Below the pieces are notes generated by a model. That model was not told the origin of the DNA. It worked only from the letters and a program-made list of their open reading frames with translations, and made no database searches. Below, piece after piece: positions 10,694 to 18,754 of a stretch of 38,217 nt of DNA. This DNA is from Rhodocyclaceae bacterium (GTDB taxonomy: Bacteria; Pseudomonadota; Gammaproteobacteria; Burkholderiales; Rhodocyclaceae). Position 1 is the stretch's first letter; every line of letters starts with the position of its first letter. The stretch lies in contig JANJTW010000194.1 in NCBI GenBank assembly GCA_024710925.1, positions 1 through 38,217 on the forward strand. The letters are read 5' to 3'. The translations under genes and the position numbers were made by a program.

Positions 10694-10728
10694 GCGGCCG
10701 GCGGACGATGCCGCCCGCCGCCGGCCGC
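10694..10728 (+). terminator. Strong GC hairpin between thrH and purU
   Basis: GCGGCCGGCGG (10694-10704) and CCGCCGGCCGC (10718-10728) form a perfect 11-base stem with a 13-base loop, starting 10 bases after the thrH stop codon. There is no T-run, so it may be a weak terminator or an mRNA-stabilising hairpin. Confidence 0.45.
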
Positions 10729-10759
10729 TCCCGCCCCGATCACCCACCCCGGCCTGCCA

Positions 10760-11623
10760 ATGCACAGAGAACGCTTCTACACGCTGACCGCTTCCTGTCC
10801 CGACCAGGTCGGCATCATCGCCCGCGTTTCCGGCTTCGTCGCCGAACACGGCGGCTGGATCCTCGAATCGAGCTTCCACGCCGACAGCCTGACCGGCCGC
10901 TATTTCATGCGCCTGGAGATCAAGGCCTCGTCGCTGCCCTTCCTGCTCGCCGAACTGCGCGAGCGCTTCCGCACCGCGGTCGCCGAGCCGCTGTCGATGA
11001 GCTGGCAGATCAACGATTCGGCGGTGAAGAAGCGCCTCGTCGTGCTCGTCTCGAAGCAGGAGCACTGCCTCTACGACCTGCTCGCGCGCTGGCAGGCGAA
11101 GGAGCTGGACATCGAGATCCCGTGCATCGTCTCGAACCACGACACCTTCCGCGGTTTCGTCGAGTGGCACGGCATCCCGTTCCACCACGTGCCGGTGACG
11201 CCGGACAACAAGCAGGCGGCCTACGCCGAAGTGAAGCGGATCTTCGAGGACGTGCGCGGCGACTGCATGGTGCTGGCGCGCTACATGCAGATCCTGTCGC
11301 CCGAGCTGTGCGCCGCCTATCCGGGGCGCATCATCAACATCCACCACTCCTTCCTGCCCTCGTTCGTCGGCGCCAAGCCCTACCACCAGGCCTACGAGCG
11401 CGGCGTCAAGCTGATCGGCGCGACCTGCCACTACGTCACCGAGGAACTCGACCAGGGGCCGATCATCGAGCAGGACGTGATCCGCATCGACCACTCCGAC
11501 TCGATCGAGGACATGGTCCGCTACGGCAAGGACATCGAGAAGACCGTGCTGGCGCGCGGCCTGCGCTACCATCTGGAAGACCGGGTGCTGGTGCATGGCA
11601 ACAAGACCGTCGTCTTCCGCTAG
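10760..11623 (+). CDS. purU: Formyltetrahydrofolate deformylase
   Basis: The 287-residue protein has an N-terminal ACT domain (about 5-85, starting FYTLTASCPDQVGIIARVS) and a C-terminal formyl-transferase fold (about 92-287). The active-site motif HHSFLPSF (H195/H196) and Asp231 in TEELDQGPI match PurU. It hydrolyses 10-formyltetrahydrofolate to formate and tetrahydrofolate in the cytoplasm, and so balances one-carbon units. In E. coli, glycine and methionine control the enzyme. Its placement within 14 kb of metH fits a methionine/folate theme, but they are not co-transcribed. The isochorismatase-fold gene follows after 34 bases and may be in the same operon. Confidence 0.93.
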   Translation: MHRERFYTLTASCPDQVGIIARVSGFVAEHGGWILESSFHADSLTGRYFMRLEIKASSLPFLLAELRERFRTAVAEPLSMSWQINDSAVKKRLVVLVSKQEHCLYDLLARWQAKELDIEIPCIVSNHDTFRGFVEWHGIPFHHVPVTPDNKQAAYAEVKRIFEDVRGDCMVLARYMQILSPELCAAYPGRIINIHHSFLPSFVGAKPYHQAYERGVKLIGATCHYVTEELDQGPIIEQDVIRIDHSDSIEDMVRYGKDIEKTVLARGLRYHLEDRVLVHGNKTVVFR

Positions 11624-11657
11624 CCGGGACGCGCCCGTTTTCCGTCAAGGAGGCCGC

Positions 11658-12200
11658 ATGCTGATCGACCGCAACCAGTCGCTGCTGCTCATCGTCGACA
11701 TCCAGGAACGGCTGGCGCCGGCGATCCACGACGGCGAAACCGCCGTCGCCAACAACGGCCGCCTGCTCGCCGCCGCCGAACGCCTCGGCGTTCCCGTCTT
11801 CGTCTCCGAACAGTACGTGCGCGGCCTCGGGCCGACGGTGCCGGCGCTGCAGCCGCTGCCGGTCGACGCCTGGCGTTTCGACAAGATGCACTTCTCGTGC
11901 ACGCGCGAGCCGGACTTCCTCGACCGGCTGGCCGCGAGCGGCCGCCGGCAGGTGCTGGTGACCGGCATGGAGACGCACGTCTGCGTGCTGCAGACCGTGC
12001 TCGGCCTGATCGAGGCCGGCTACGCGGTGTTCCTGATCGAGGACGCCGCCTCGTCGCGGACGCCGGAAAACCGCGCCGCGGCAGTCGCCCGTGCCCGCGC
12101 CGCGGGGGCGCACATCGTGACGACGGAAATGGTCTTGTTCGAGTGGCTGGAACGCGCCGGCACCGACGAATTCCGCGCGCTGCTGCCGCTGATCAAGTAA
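11658..12200 (+). CDS. Isochorismatase-family cysteine hydrolase
   Basis: The 180-residue product has the isochorismatase-like fold with the expected catalytic triad D14 (LLLIVDIQ), K76 (WRFDKMHFSC) and C109 (VTGMETHVCVLQT), including the cis-peptide region before the cysteine. This group (YcaC/hydrolase type) acts on amides or related small molecules; the substrate cannot be read from sequence. The start at 11658 is well supported by AAGGAGG 4 bases upstream. It directly follows purU and is probably co-transcribed. The gene is complete, with no damage. Confidence 0.85.
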   Translation: MLIDRNQSLLLIVDIQERLAPAIHDGETAVANNGRLLAAAERLGVPVFVSEQYVRGLGPTVPALQPLPVDAWRFDKMHFSCTREPDFLDRLAASGRRQVLVTGMETHVCVLQTVLGLIEAGYAVFLIEDAASSRTPENRAAAVARARAAGAHIVTTEMVLFEWLERAGTDEFRALLPLIK

Positions 12201-12258
12201 GCCCCGCCGGCCGGCGGCATTTCCTCGCCGCGAACATACCGACCGCCTCGTTGCTGGC

Positions 12259-12852
12259 TCACCCGAAGCGCCGACGCCGCACGGCGACCGGCATCCCCGA
12301 CACCGCATATTCCGCCGCCTCGTAGTCGGCCGGCTGCCCGGCTTCCTGCCAGGCGCGCTCGCTGACGAGGATCTCGCCGCGGCCGGCGAGGTCTTCGCCG
12401 AGCTTGGCGGCGATGTTCACCGCGTCGCCGAAGTAGTCGGTCTCGCGGATCAGCAGCAGGTCGCCGCTGTCGATGCCGATGCTGGCGCCGACGCTGCGGC
12501 CGTCCGCCGTCGCCAGCCCGCCGCGCTCGGCGAGCTGGCGCTGGATCGCCTCGGCCGCCTGCAGCGCCTGCGCCGCCTCGCGGAAGACGGCGAAGACGTT
12601 GTCGGCGTCGTGCTTGACGACCTCGCCGCCGGCCGCCTCGACCGCCGGCCGGCAGAGCACCTGCATGCGCCGGATCAGCGCCAGGTGGGCAAGGATGCCG
12701 GTGCGTCGGACCGAGATCGAGAAGTCGGTCATGTCCAGCACCAGCGCCGTGCCGTGGATCTGGAAGCTGCTGCGGATCAGCGCCTCGATCGCCGGCCGCT
12801 CGTCGGGCGTCGCGGCGTTGAGCGTGTCGAGCAGGTGGTCAAAGGTCTTCAT
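12259..12852 (-). CDS. Class III adenylate/guanylate cyclase domain protein
   Basis: A stand-alone cyclase homology domain of 197 residues. The metal-binding aspartates are D40 (LVLDMTDFS) and D84 (KHDADNVFAVF). K80 is in the position of the adenine-selecting Lys, and D139 in TDYFGDAVN is the second base-selecting residue. N146 is present, but the usual transition-state Arg four residues later is Lys (K150, in VNIAAKL), which may lower activity. I chose the ATG at 12852 (AAGGAG 7 bases upstream); a TTG two codons earlier is too close to that site. There is no membrane segment or sensor domain, so the protein is likely soluble. The phosphodiesterase gene lies 101 bases upstream on the same strand, suggesting that cyclic nucleotide is both made and degraded by this unit. 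Confidence 0.8.
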   Translation of the reverse strand: MKTFDHLLDTLNAATPDERPAIEALIRSSFQIHGTALVLDMTDFSISVRRTGILAHLALIRRMQVLCRPAVEAAGGEVVKHDADNVFAVFREAAQALQAAEAIQRQLAERGGLATADGRSVGASIGIDSGDLLLIRETDYFGDAVNIAAKLGEDLAGRGEILVSERAWQEAGQPADYEAAEYAVSGMPVAVRRRRFG

Positions 12853-12953
12853 CGGCAAACTCCTTCAGTCGCCCCCGAGGGGCTTACTCGCAATGCGTGC
12901 AGCGCACGGCTCGGTCGTAGCCAAGGGCACGTCCTGGCGATACGCTGCGCCGC

Positions 12954-13745
12954 TCAGTCGGCGTAGCGCTGCACGGGCGCCGCGGCGACCGGCAGCAGGT
13001 GCGTCACCGGATCGAGCCCCGGCGACCAGTCGATCAGCAGCATGCCGCCCGGCTCCGGCGTCCACGCCAGTGCGGCGGCATCGCCGGAAAGGTCGAGCGC
13101 GATCTGGTGCGCCGGCGACGGCGCGATGGCCAGCGGCCGGCCGGCGAAGGCGGTGAAGATCGTGCGGTGCCCGTGGCCGCAGAACAGCGCGCGCACCTGC
13201 GGTCGGCCGGCCAGCCAGCTGGCGAGCGCGTCGGCGCCGGCCAGCCGGATCGCGTCCATGCCGGCGATGCCGGTGCGTACTGGCGGGTGGTGCAGGAAGA
13301 GCAGGGCGTCGCGGCCGGCGCGCGCATTCGCGTCGAGCCAGGCCAGCTGCGCGTCGCCGACGGCGCCGCCTTCCTCGCCGGGAACGAGGGTATCGACGAG
13401 CAGCAGGTCGCCGGCGTCGCACTCGCGCCGCTGCTGCGCCAGCGCGCCGGCGGCCCACGGCTGTTCGGGAAAGGCGGCGCGCAGGCGGTCGCGGTCGTCG
13501 TGGTTGCCGGGCATCGTCGCGTACGGCACGGCGAGGCCGGCGAGCAGCGCGCGCAGGTGCGCGTACTCCGCGTCGTCGCCGGCGTTGACGAGGTCGCCGG
13601 AGAGGACGACGAGGTCCGGCCGCGGCGTCAGCGCGTTGATGCGCGCGATCGCCTGCGCCAATGCGCCGGCGGTGTCGATCTGCCGGTACAGCCGCTTGCC
13701 CGGCGCGCGCAGGTGCAGGTCGCTGAGCTGGACGATGCGCGCCAT
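12954..13745 (-). CDS. Calcineurin-like phosphodiesterase, CpdA/GpdQ-like
   Basis: The 263-residue protein carries the metallophosphoesterase blocks in order: QLSDLHL (D9, H11), VLSGDLVN, MPGNHDD, LFLHHPP and CGHGHRT. This matches class III cyclic nucleotide phosphodiesterases and glycerophosphodiesterases of the GpdQ type, dimetal enzymes of the cytoplasm. Which substrate is used cannot be decided by sequence alone. The direct neighbour on the same strand encodes a class III cyclase, which favours a cyclic nucleotide. The start codon ATG at 13745 begins MARIVQLSDLHL, the family start. A 19-codon reading frame with a good ribosome-binding site lies just upstream (13757-13816, same strand) and may couple translation. 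It is convergent with nothing; amtB follows further upstream behind a terminator. Confidence 0.87.
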   Translation of the reverse strand: MARIVQLSDLHLRAPGKRLYRQIDTAGALAQAIARINALTPRPDLVVLSGDLVNAGDDAEYAHLRALLAGLAVPYATMPGNHDDRDRLRAAFPEQPWAAGALAQQRRECDAGDLLLVDTLVPGEEGGAVGDAQLAWLDANARAGRDALLFLHHPPVRTGIAGMDAIRLAGADALASWLAGRPQVRALFCGHGHRTIFTAFAGRPLAIAPSPAHQIALDLSGDAAALAWTPEPGGMLLIDWSPGLDPVTHLLPVAAAPVQRYAD

Positions 13746-13874
13746 GGCGGCCGGCCTCAGCGCCGCTTGCCGCGGGCGAGCAGCTGCCGGCGTTCGGGAG
13801 AGATGTACAGGGCCACGAGGATGTCCTTCGCTGCAACCGGCGCGCGGCCGGGTCCGGGGAAGAGCGATTATGGC

Positions 13875-13901
13875 AAAAAAACGGGCGCCCGGAGGCGCCC
13901 G
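13875..13901 (-). terminator. Intrinsic terminator of the torF-glnK-amtB operon
   Basis: On the minus strand a perfect 8-base stem, CGGGCGCC and GGCGCCCG with loop TCCG, is followed by seven T residues. It lies 26 bases after the amtB stop codon. This is a classical rho-independent terminator ending the operon and insulating the phosphodiesterase gene. Confidence 0.9.
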
Positions 13902-13926
13902 CGAGAGGATGCTGCGGCGGAGGAAA

Positions 13927-15408
13927 TCAGTGGTGGTAGGCCGACTCGCCGTGGGCGGTGATGTCGAGGCCTTCGCGTTCTTCCTCTTCCGGCACGCGCA
14001 GGCCGATGACGATGTCGACCAGCTTGAAGGCGACCAGCGAGACGATGCCGGACCAGACGACGACGGTGCCGACGCCCCACAGCTGGGCGATCACCTGCGC
14101 CGTCACGTCGTAGTCGCCGACCTTGTTGGCGACGTAGTCATAGACGCCGGTGCCGCCGAGCGACGGCGCCGCGAAGACGCCGGTCAGGATCGCGCCGAGG
14201 ATGCCGCCGACGCCATGGACGCCGAAGACGTCGAGCGAGTCGTCGGCGCCGAGCAGGCGCTTCAGGCCATTGACGCCCCACAGGCAGACGACGCCGGCGA
14301 GCAGGCCGATGACGATGCCGCCGACGACGCCGACGAAACCGGCGGCCGGAGTGATGGCGACGAGGCCGGCGACGGCGCCCGAGGCGGCACCGAGCATCGA
14401 CGGCTTACCCTTCAGCAGCCACTCGGCGAACATCCAGGACAGCGCCGCGCAGGCGGTGGCCAGCCAGGTGTTGACCATCGCCAGCGCCGAACCGCCGGAA
14501 GCTTCGAGCGCCGAACCGGCGTTGAAGCCGAACCAGCCGAACCACAGCAGCGAGGCGCCGATCATCGTGAAGGTCAGGCTGTGCGGCGCCATCGACTCGC
14601 GGCCGTAGCCGATCCGCTTGCCGATCAGGAAGGCACCGACGAGGCCGGCGATGGCGGCGTTGATATGCACCACGGTGCCGCCGGCGAAGTCGAGCGCGCC
14701 CTTCTGGAACAGGAAGCCGGCGGTCTTGCCCGCGGCTTCACCCGCGGCGGCATCGACGTAGGCGTCCGGACCCGCCCAGTACCAGACCATGTGCGCCATC
14801 GGCAGGTAGGAGAGGGTGAACCAGATGACCATGAACACCAGCACCGCCGAGAACTTCACGCGTTCGGCGAAGGCGCCGACGATCAGCCCGCAGGTGATCG
14901 CCGCGAAGGCGCCCTGGAAGACGATGTAGGCGAACTCGGAGATGACCACGCCCTTGGAGAAGGTCGCCGCCACCGAGTCGACGGTCACGCCTTTCAGGAA
15001 CAGCTTGTCGAGCGTGCCGAAGAAGGCGCCGCCCTCGGTGAAGGCCACGGAGTAGCCGTACACCGCCCACAGCACGCTGATCAGCGAGAAGGTGACGAAG
15101 ACCTGCATGAGCACCGAGAGCATGTTCTTGGCGCGCACGAGGCCGCCGTAGAACAGCGCCAGGCCGGGGATCGACATCAGGATGACGAGCGCCGCGCAGA
15201 CCATGATCCAGGCGTTGTCGCCCTTGTTCACCACCGGTGCGGCGGCGGGCGCCGCGGCCGGTGCGGCTTCGGCGGCCGCGGCCGGCGCCTCGGCTACCGC
15301 CATGGCGGCGGGCTGGGCGTCCGCCGCCGGCTTCTCCTCGGCCCAGGCGGGGGTGCCGACGAGCACGGCACCGGCCAGGGCCAGCATTGCAATCAGTCGT
15401 TTCATCAT
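13927..15408 (-). CDS. amtB: Ammonium transporter AmtB
   Basis: The 493-residue protein has a signal peptide (about 1-23, ending AWA), an Ala/Pro-rich spacer (about 24-58) and then the Amt core with the expected 11 membrane segments, from NAWIMVCAALVILMSIPGLALFYGG onward. The twin-histidine pore is present in PMAHMVWYW and GVHGVGG. It moves ammonium across the inner membrane and is blocked by GlnK when nitrogen is plentiful. The annotated ATG at 15408 is followed by another ATG at 15405, which sits at a better distance (6 bases) from AGGAGG, so the true start may be three bases later. It is the last gene of the operon, 8 bases after glnK, and ends at a strong terminator. The core is slightly longer than E. 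coli AmtB because of the spacer. Confidence 0.96.
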   Translation of the reverse strand: MMKRLIAMLALAGAVLVGTPAWAEEKPAADAQPAAMAVAEAPAAAAEAAPAAAPAAAPVVNKGDNAWIMVCAALVILMSIPGLALFYGGLVRAKNMLSVLMQVFVTFSLISVLWAVYGYSVAFTEGGAFFGTLDKLFLKGVTVDSVAATFSKGVVISEFAYIVFQGAFAAITCGLIVGAFAERVKFSAVLVFMVIWFTLSYLPMAHMVWYWAGPDAYVDAAAGEAAGKTAGFLFQKGALDFAGGTVVHINAAIAGLVGAFLIGKRIGYGRESMAPHSLTFTMIGASLLWFGWFGFNAGSALEASGGSALAMVNTWLATACAALSWMFAEWLLKGKPSMLGAASGAVAGLVAITPAAGFVGVVGGIVIGLLAGVVCLWGVNGLKRLLGADDSLDVFGVHGVGGILGAILTGVFAAPSLGGTGVYDYVANKVGDYDVTAQVIAQLWGVGTVVVWSGIVSLVAFKLVDIVIGLRVPEEEEREGLDITAHGESAYHH

Positions 15409-15416
15409 GCGCCTCC

Positions 15417-15767
<351 letters not shown>

Positions 15768-15785
15768 TCAGGATCGGGGTTGTCG

Positions 15786-16649
15786 TTAGAAGCTGCGCGA
15801 CACCGACAGCACGGCGATGCCGCGGCCGGCATCCTTGGTGCTGCTGCTCGGGTCGAGCGCACCGTTGTCGTCCTGCAGCGAGCTGAAGAAGCAGTACGGC
15901 TGGTAGGTGGTCGCGCCGGAGCAGTCACCGTCGGCGTTGGTGCCGACGTAGGAGAGGCCGATCAGCCAGCCGTTGACGTCCTTGGTCACGCCGACCTTCC
16001 AGTCGGTGTAGCTGGCGTTCTTCATGCGCTTCGCCGACAGGTGGCCGATGTGACCGTTGATGCCCCAGCCGTCGCCCAGATCGTAGGAAGCCGACAGGTC
16101 GAGGTAGTGCGTCCCCTTGGTGCTCTTGCCGGTCGAGGCGCCGGTCGAATCCCAGCCGCGCAGCGAGAAGTAATCGTCGACCGAGTGGTAGTACTTCAGC
16201 GACACGGTCTTCCACGAACCGCCGATATAGAGTTCCTTGTTCGTCACCGCGCCCTTGTCGGCGCCGAGGCCGAGGCCGCGGCCCTCGGAACCCGGGTAGT
16301 AGTAGACGATGCCGCCGACGTCGAGACCCCAGTCGCCCCAGGTCTTCTTCCAGCCGCCGTAGAAGTCCATTTCCAGGTTGCCGTCAGGGAAGCCGGCGCC
16401 GGAGCTGACGTTGGAGTTCCAGTTGCCGGCGTAGAAACCGCTCTCGTGCGAATAATCGAAGCCGCCCTGCAGCGCCGGCCGGCCGTAGGTCTGGTCGATG
16501 CCGCGGAAGCGGTAGCTGGAGAACAGGCCGATGTTCGCGGTCAGCGTATGCGGGCTGGCCGGTGCCGCTTCGGCGGCCGGCGCCGATTGCGCGAAGGCGG
16601 GCACGGAGAAGGCCGAAGCCAGGGCGGTCGCGATGAGAAGCTTCTTCAT
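15786..16649 (-). CDS. TorF-family putative outer-membrane porin
   Basis: The 287-residue product has a signal peptide (1-20, ending PAFA), a short Ala/Pro spacer, then repeated beta-strand pattern (alternating aromatic and polar residues) and a C-terminal Phe, typical of a small outer-membrane barrel. The blocks GLFSSYRFRGIDQTYGRPALQGGF and DVGGIVYYYPG are characteristic of the TorF/Gcw_chp family found next to glnK-amtB in Rhodocyclales and relatives. I infer a diffusion pore that assists ammonium or another nitrogen solute, but this is not shown. The start at 16649 is set by the signal peptide and by AAGGAG 8 bases upstream. The longer in-frame ORF to 16712 would overlap the sigma-54 promoter and is not used. 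It is the first gene of the nitrogen operon. Confidence 0.85.
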   Translation of the reverse strand: MKKLLIATALASAFSVPAFAQSAPAAEAAPASPHTLTANIGLFSSYRFRGIDQTYGRPALQGGFDYSHESGFYAGNWNSNVSSGAGFPDGNLEMDFYGGWKKTWGDWGLDVGGIVYYYPGSEGRGLGLGADKGAVTNKELYIGGSWKTVSLKYYHSVDDYFSLRGWDSTGASTGKSTKGTHYLDLSASYDLGDGWGINGHIGHLSAKRMKNASYTDWKVGVTKDVNGWLIGLSYVGTNADGDCSGATTYQPYCFFSSLQDDNGALDPSSSTKDAGRGIAVLSVSRSF

Positions 16650-16707
16650 GGGGTGACTCCTTCGTAGTTGAGATCGAATTCGGATGAAATACCTTGCATT
16701 CGTCCTT

Positions 16708-16723
16708 AGCATCAGCCGTGCCA
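16708..16723 (-). promoter_or_regulatory. Sigma-54 (RpoN) promoter of the porin-glnK-amtB operon
   Basis: On the minus strand the sequence is TGGCACGGCTGATGCT. Against the RpoN consensus TGGCACG-RNNN-TTGCW it differs at a single position (A for the first T of TTGC), and the invariant GG and GC are correctly spaced. The predicted start is at about 16697, giving a leader of about 48 bases to the porin ATG at 16649. Confidence 0.88.
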
Positions 16724-16740
16724 GAAATTTTAATCTTCAT

Positions 16741-16753
16741 AATCAATAAATTG
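16741..16753 (+). promoter_or_regulatory. IHF-binding site between the NtrC sites and the RpoN promoter
   Basis: AATCAATAAATTG fits the IHF consensus WATCAANNNNTTR exactly. It lies at about -44 to -56 from the predicted start at 16697, between the sigma-54 promoter and the NtrC-like sites, where IHF bends DNA in such promoters. Confidence 0.65.
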
Positions 16754-16760
16754 CCGCAGC

Positions 16761-16831
16761 GCACCACGATGGAGATACAAACTCCGCACCGTCGCGGTGC
16801 GCTCCTGGCAGGCCACGCGCCAGCACGGTGC
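16761..16831 (-). promoter_or_regulatory. NtrC-like binding sites upstream of the RpoN promoter
   Basis: Three sites fit the NtrC form GCACC-N5-GGTGC. Site B at 16786-16800 (GCACC, GTCGC, GGTGC) is perfect. Site C at 16817-16831 (GCGCC, AGCAC, GGTGC) has one mismatch. Site A at 16761-16775 (GCACC, ACGAT, GGAGA) has two mismatches. B and C are 31 bases apart, about three helical turns, centred near -96 and -127, close to the layout of the enhancers at E. coli glnA. Nitrogen control is thereby strongly suggested. Confidence 0.78.
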
Positions 16832-16857
16832 GGCCCGGCCGCGCTACCCCGCTGTGC

Positions 16858-16863
16858 TAAACT
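16858..16863 (+). promoter_or_regulatory. -10 box for ubiK
   Basis: TAAACT lies 39 bases before the ubiK ATG at 16903, in the divergent region opposite the nitrogen operon. No clear -35 box is seen, so the call is tentative. Confidence 0.35.
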
Positions 16864-16902
16864 CGGCCGCTCCTGAACGCCCGCCCGACGAGGGGAAACA
16901 CG

Positions 16903-17142
16903 ATGCTCGACCCGAAGCTCTTCGAGGAACTGAACAGCCGCCTGTCGGCGCTGATCGCCGCCAGCCCGGCACGGGACATCGAGAAGAACGTCAAGGCGAT
17001 GCTCGCCAGCGTCTTCGAGAAGATGGATCTGGTCACGCGCGAGGAATTCGAGATCCAGGCGCAGCTGCTGGCGCGCACGCGCGAGAAGCTGACGGCGCTG
17101 GAAGCCCGCGTCGCCGAGCTGGAAGCCGCGCAGAAGAAATAA
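16903..17142 (+). CDS. ubiK: Ubiquinone biosynthesis accessory factor UbiK
   Basis: A 79-residue soluble protein beginning MLDPKLFEELNSRLSALIAAS. It has the central helix KNVKAMLASVFEKMDLVTREEFEIQ and a C-terminal coiled coil ending EARVAELEAAQKK. This is the UbiK/YqiC family: it binds UbiJ and lipids and supports aerobic ubiquinone assembly. The gene is full length. A GAGGGGAAA ribosome-binding motif precedes the ATG. comM follows after 7 bases, so the two are co-transcribed. It is divergent from the nitrogen operon. Confidence 0.9.
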   Translation: MLDPKLFEELNSRLSALIAASPARDIEKNVKAMLASVFEKMDLVTREEFEIQAQLLARTREKLTALEARVAELEAAQKK

Positions 17143-17149
17143 GCGCCGC

Positions 17150-18646
17150 ATGCCGCTGGCCATCGTCCGCAGCCGGGGTGTCGACGGCCTCGCCGCGCCG
17201 GCGGTGGCGGTCGAGGTGCATCTCGCCGGCGGCCTGCCGTCGGTGACGCTGGTCGGCCTGCCCGACACCGAAGTCAAGGAAGCGCGCGACCGCGTGCGCG
17301 CCGCCGTCGTCAACTCCGGCTTCGAGTTCCCCGCCCGCCGCATCACCATCAACCTGGCGCCGGCCGACCTGCCGAAGGAATCCGGCCGCTTCGACCTGCC
17401 GATCGCCCTCGGCATCCTCGCCGCGTCCGGCCAGCTGCCGGCCGCCCGCCTCGACGACCACGAATTCGCCGGTGAACTGTCGCTGTCGGGCGAACTGCGC
17501 CCGGTGCGCGGCGCGCTGGCCATGGCGCTGGCCGCCGACAGCGGCGGCCGCAGCTTCGTGCTGCCGGCGGAGAGCGCTGCCGAAGCGGCGTTGGCGCGCC
17601 CCGGCAAGGTCCTCGCGGCCGGCAGCCTGCTCGCCGTCTGCGCCCACCTGCGCGGCGAGGCGCCGCTGCCGGCGGCCGTCGCCGCCCCGCCCGCCACTCC
17701 GGAAACGCATCCCGACCTCGCCGACGTGCGCGGCCAGGCGCAGGTCAAGCGCGCGCTGGAAATCGCCGCTGCCGGCGGCCATTCGCTGCTGATGTCCGGC
17801 CCGCCGGGCAGCGGCAAGTCGATGCTGGCGGCGCGCCTGCCCGGCCTGCTGCCGCCGCTCGCCGACGACGAGGCGCTGGAGTCGGCGGCGATCCTGTCGC
17901 TCGCCGGCCAGTTCCGGCCGGCACAGTTCCGCGCCCGCAGCTACCGCTCGCCGCACCACACCGCCTCGGCGGTGGCGCTGGTCGGCGGCGGCGGCACACC
18001 GCGCCCCGGCGAGATTTCGCTGGCGCACCACGGTGTGCTCTTCCTCGACGAACTGCCGGAGTTCGACCGGCGCGTCCTCGAATCCCTGCGCGAGCCGCTG
18101 GAAAGCGGCCGCATCCACATCTCGCGCGCGGCCCGGCAGGCCGAGTTCCCGGCACGCTTCCAGCTGGTCGCGGCGATGAACCCGTGCCCCTGCGGCCACC
18201 ACGGTGCGCCGTCCGGGCGCTGCCGGTGCACGCCGGAGCAGGTGGCAAGGTATCGCGGCAAGCTGTCCGGGCCGCTGCTCGACCGCATCGACCTCTGCGT
18301 CGAGGTGCCGGCAGTGCCCGCCGAGGCGCTGCAGCATTCGCCGGCCGGCGAACCGTCGCAGGTCGTGCGTGCGCGCGTCGCCGCCGCCCTCGACCGCCAG
18401 CGGGTGCGGCAGGGCAAGTCGAACGCGCGGCTGGAGTCCGGCGAGATCGACATCCACTGCCGCCCCGATGCCGCCGGCGCCGCATTGCTGGCGCAGGCGG
18501 CGGCGCGGCTCGGCCTCTCGGCGCGCGCCTTCCACCGCGTGCAGAAGGTGGCGCGGACGATCGCCGACCTCGCCGGTGCCGACGCCATCGCCGCCGCGCA
18601 CGTCGCCGAGGCGGTGCAGCTGCGCCGGCAGACGGCGCCGGAGTAG
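17150..18646 (+). CDS. comM: ComM/YifB-family Mg-chelatase-like AAA+ ATPase
   Basis: The 498-residue protein has an N-terminal S5-like domain (from VRSRGVDGLAAPAVAVEVHLAG to about 180), an AAA+ core with Walker A SGPPGSGKS and Walker B LFLDELPE, and the C-terminal Mg-chelatase-like domain with cysteines in NPCPCGHHGAPSGRCRC. ComM is a hexameric helicase that drives branch migration and integration of DNA during natural transformation. Its presence does not prove competence because it is widely conserved. The gene is complete. The start at 17150 is 7 bases after ubiK, and no strong ribosome-binding site is visible, so translation is probably coupled. Confidence 0.93.
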   Translation: MPLAIVRSRGVDGLAAPAVAVEVHLAGGLPSVTLVGLPDTEVKEARDRVRAAVVNSGFEFPARRITINLAPADLPKESGRFDLPIALGILAASGQLPAARLDDHEFAGELSLSGELRPVRGALAMALAADSGGRSFVLPAESAAEAALARPGKVLAAGSLLAVCAHLRGEAPLPAAVAAPPATPETHPDLADVRGQAQVKRALEIAAAGGHSLLMSGPPGSGKSMLAARLPGLLPPLADDEALESAAILSLAGQFRPAQFRARSYRSPHHTASAVALVGGGGTPRPGEISLAHHGVLFLDELPEFDRRVLESLREPLESGRIHISRAARQAEFPARFQLVAAMNPCPCGHHGAPSGRCRCTPEQVARYRGKLSGPLLDRIDLCVEVPAVPAEALQHSPAGEPSQVVRARVAAALDRQRVRQGKSNARLESGEIDIHCRPDAAGAALLAQAAARLGLSARAFHRVQKVARTIADLAGADAIAAAHVAEAVQLRRQTAPE

Positions 18647-18754
18647 GCCCGCCGTGATCGTCCTTGCGCAGGCGGCCGGCCGCAGCGGCGCCGCACGGCG
18701 GCAGTCGTCGCACCGCCCCCGCCCAGTCCCGGCAGATCGCGGCAGGGCCGCCCG

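Noticed and set aside
8639-11596. Very long open frame on the minus strand (985 codons)
   Set aside because: It is antisense to the 7TM cyclase, thrH and purU genes, has a Val/Ala/Arg/Asp/Gln-rich shadow composition and no recognisable domain; long shadow frames are expected in such GC-rich DNA.
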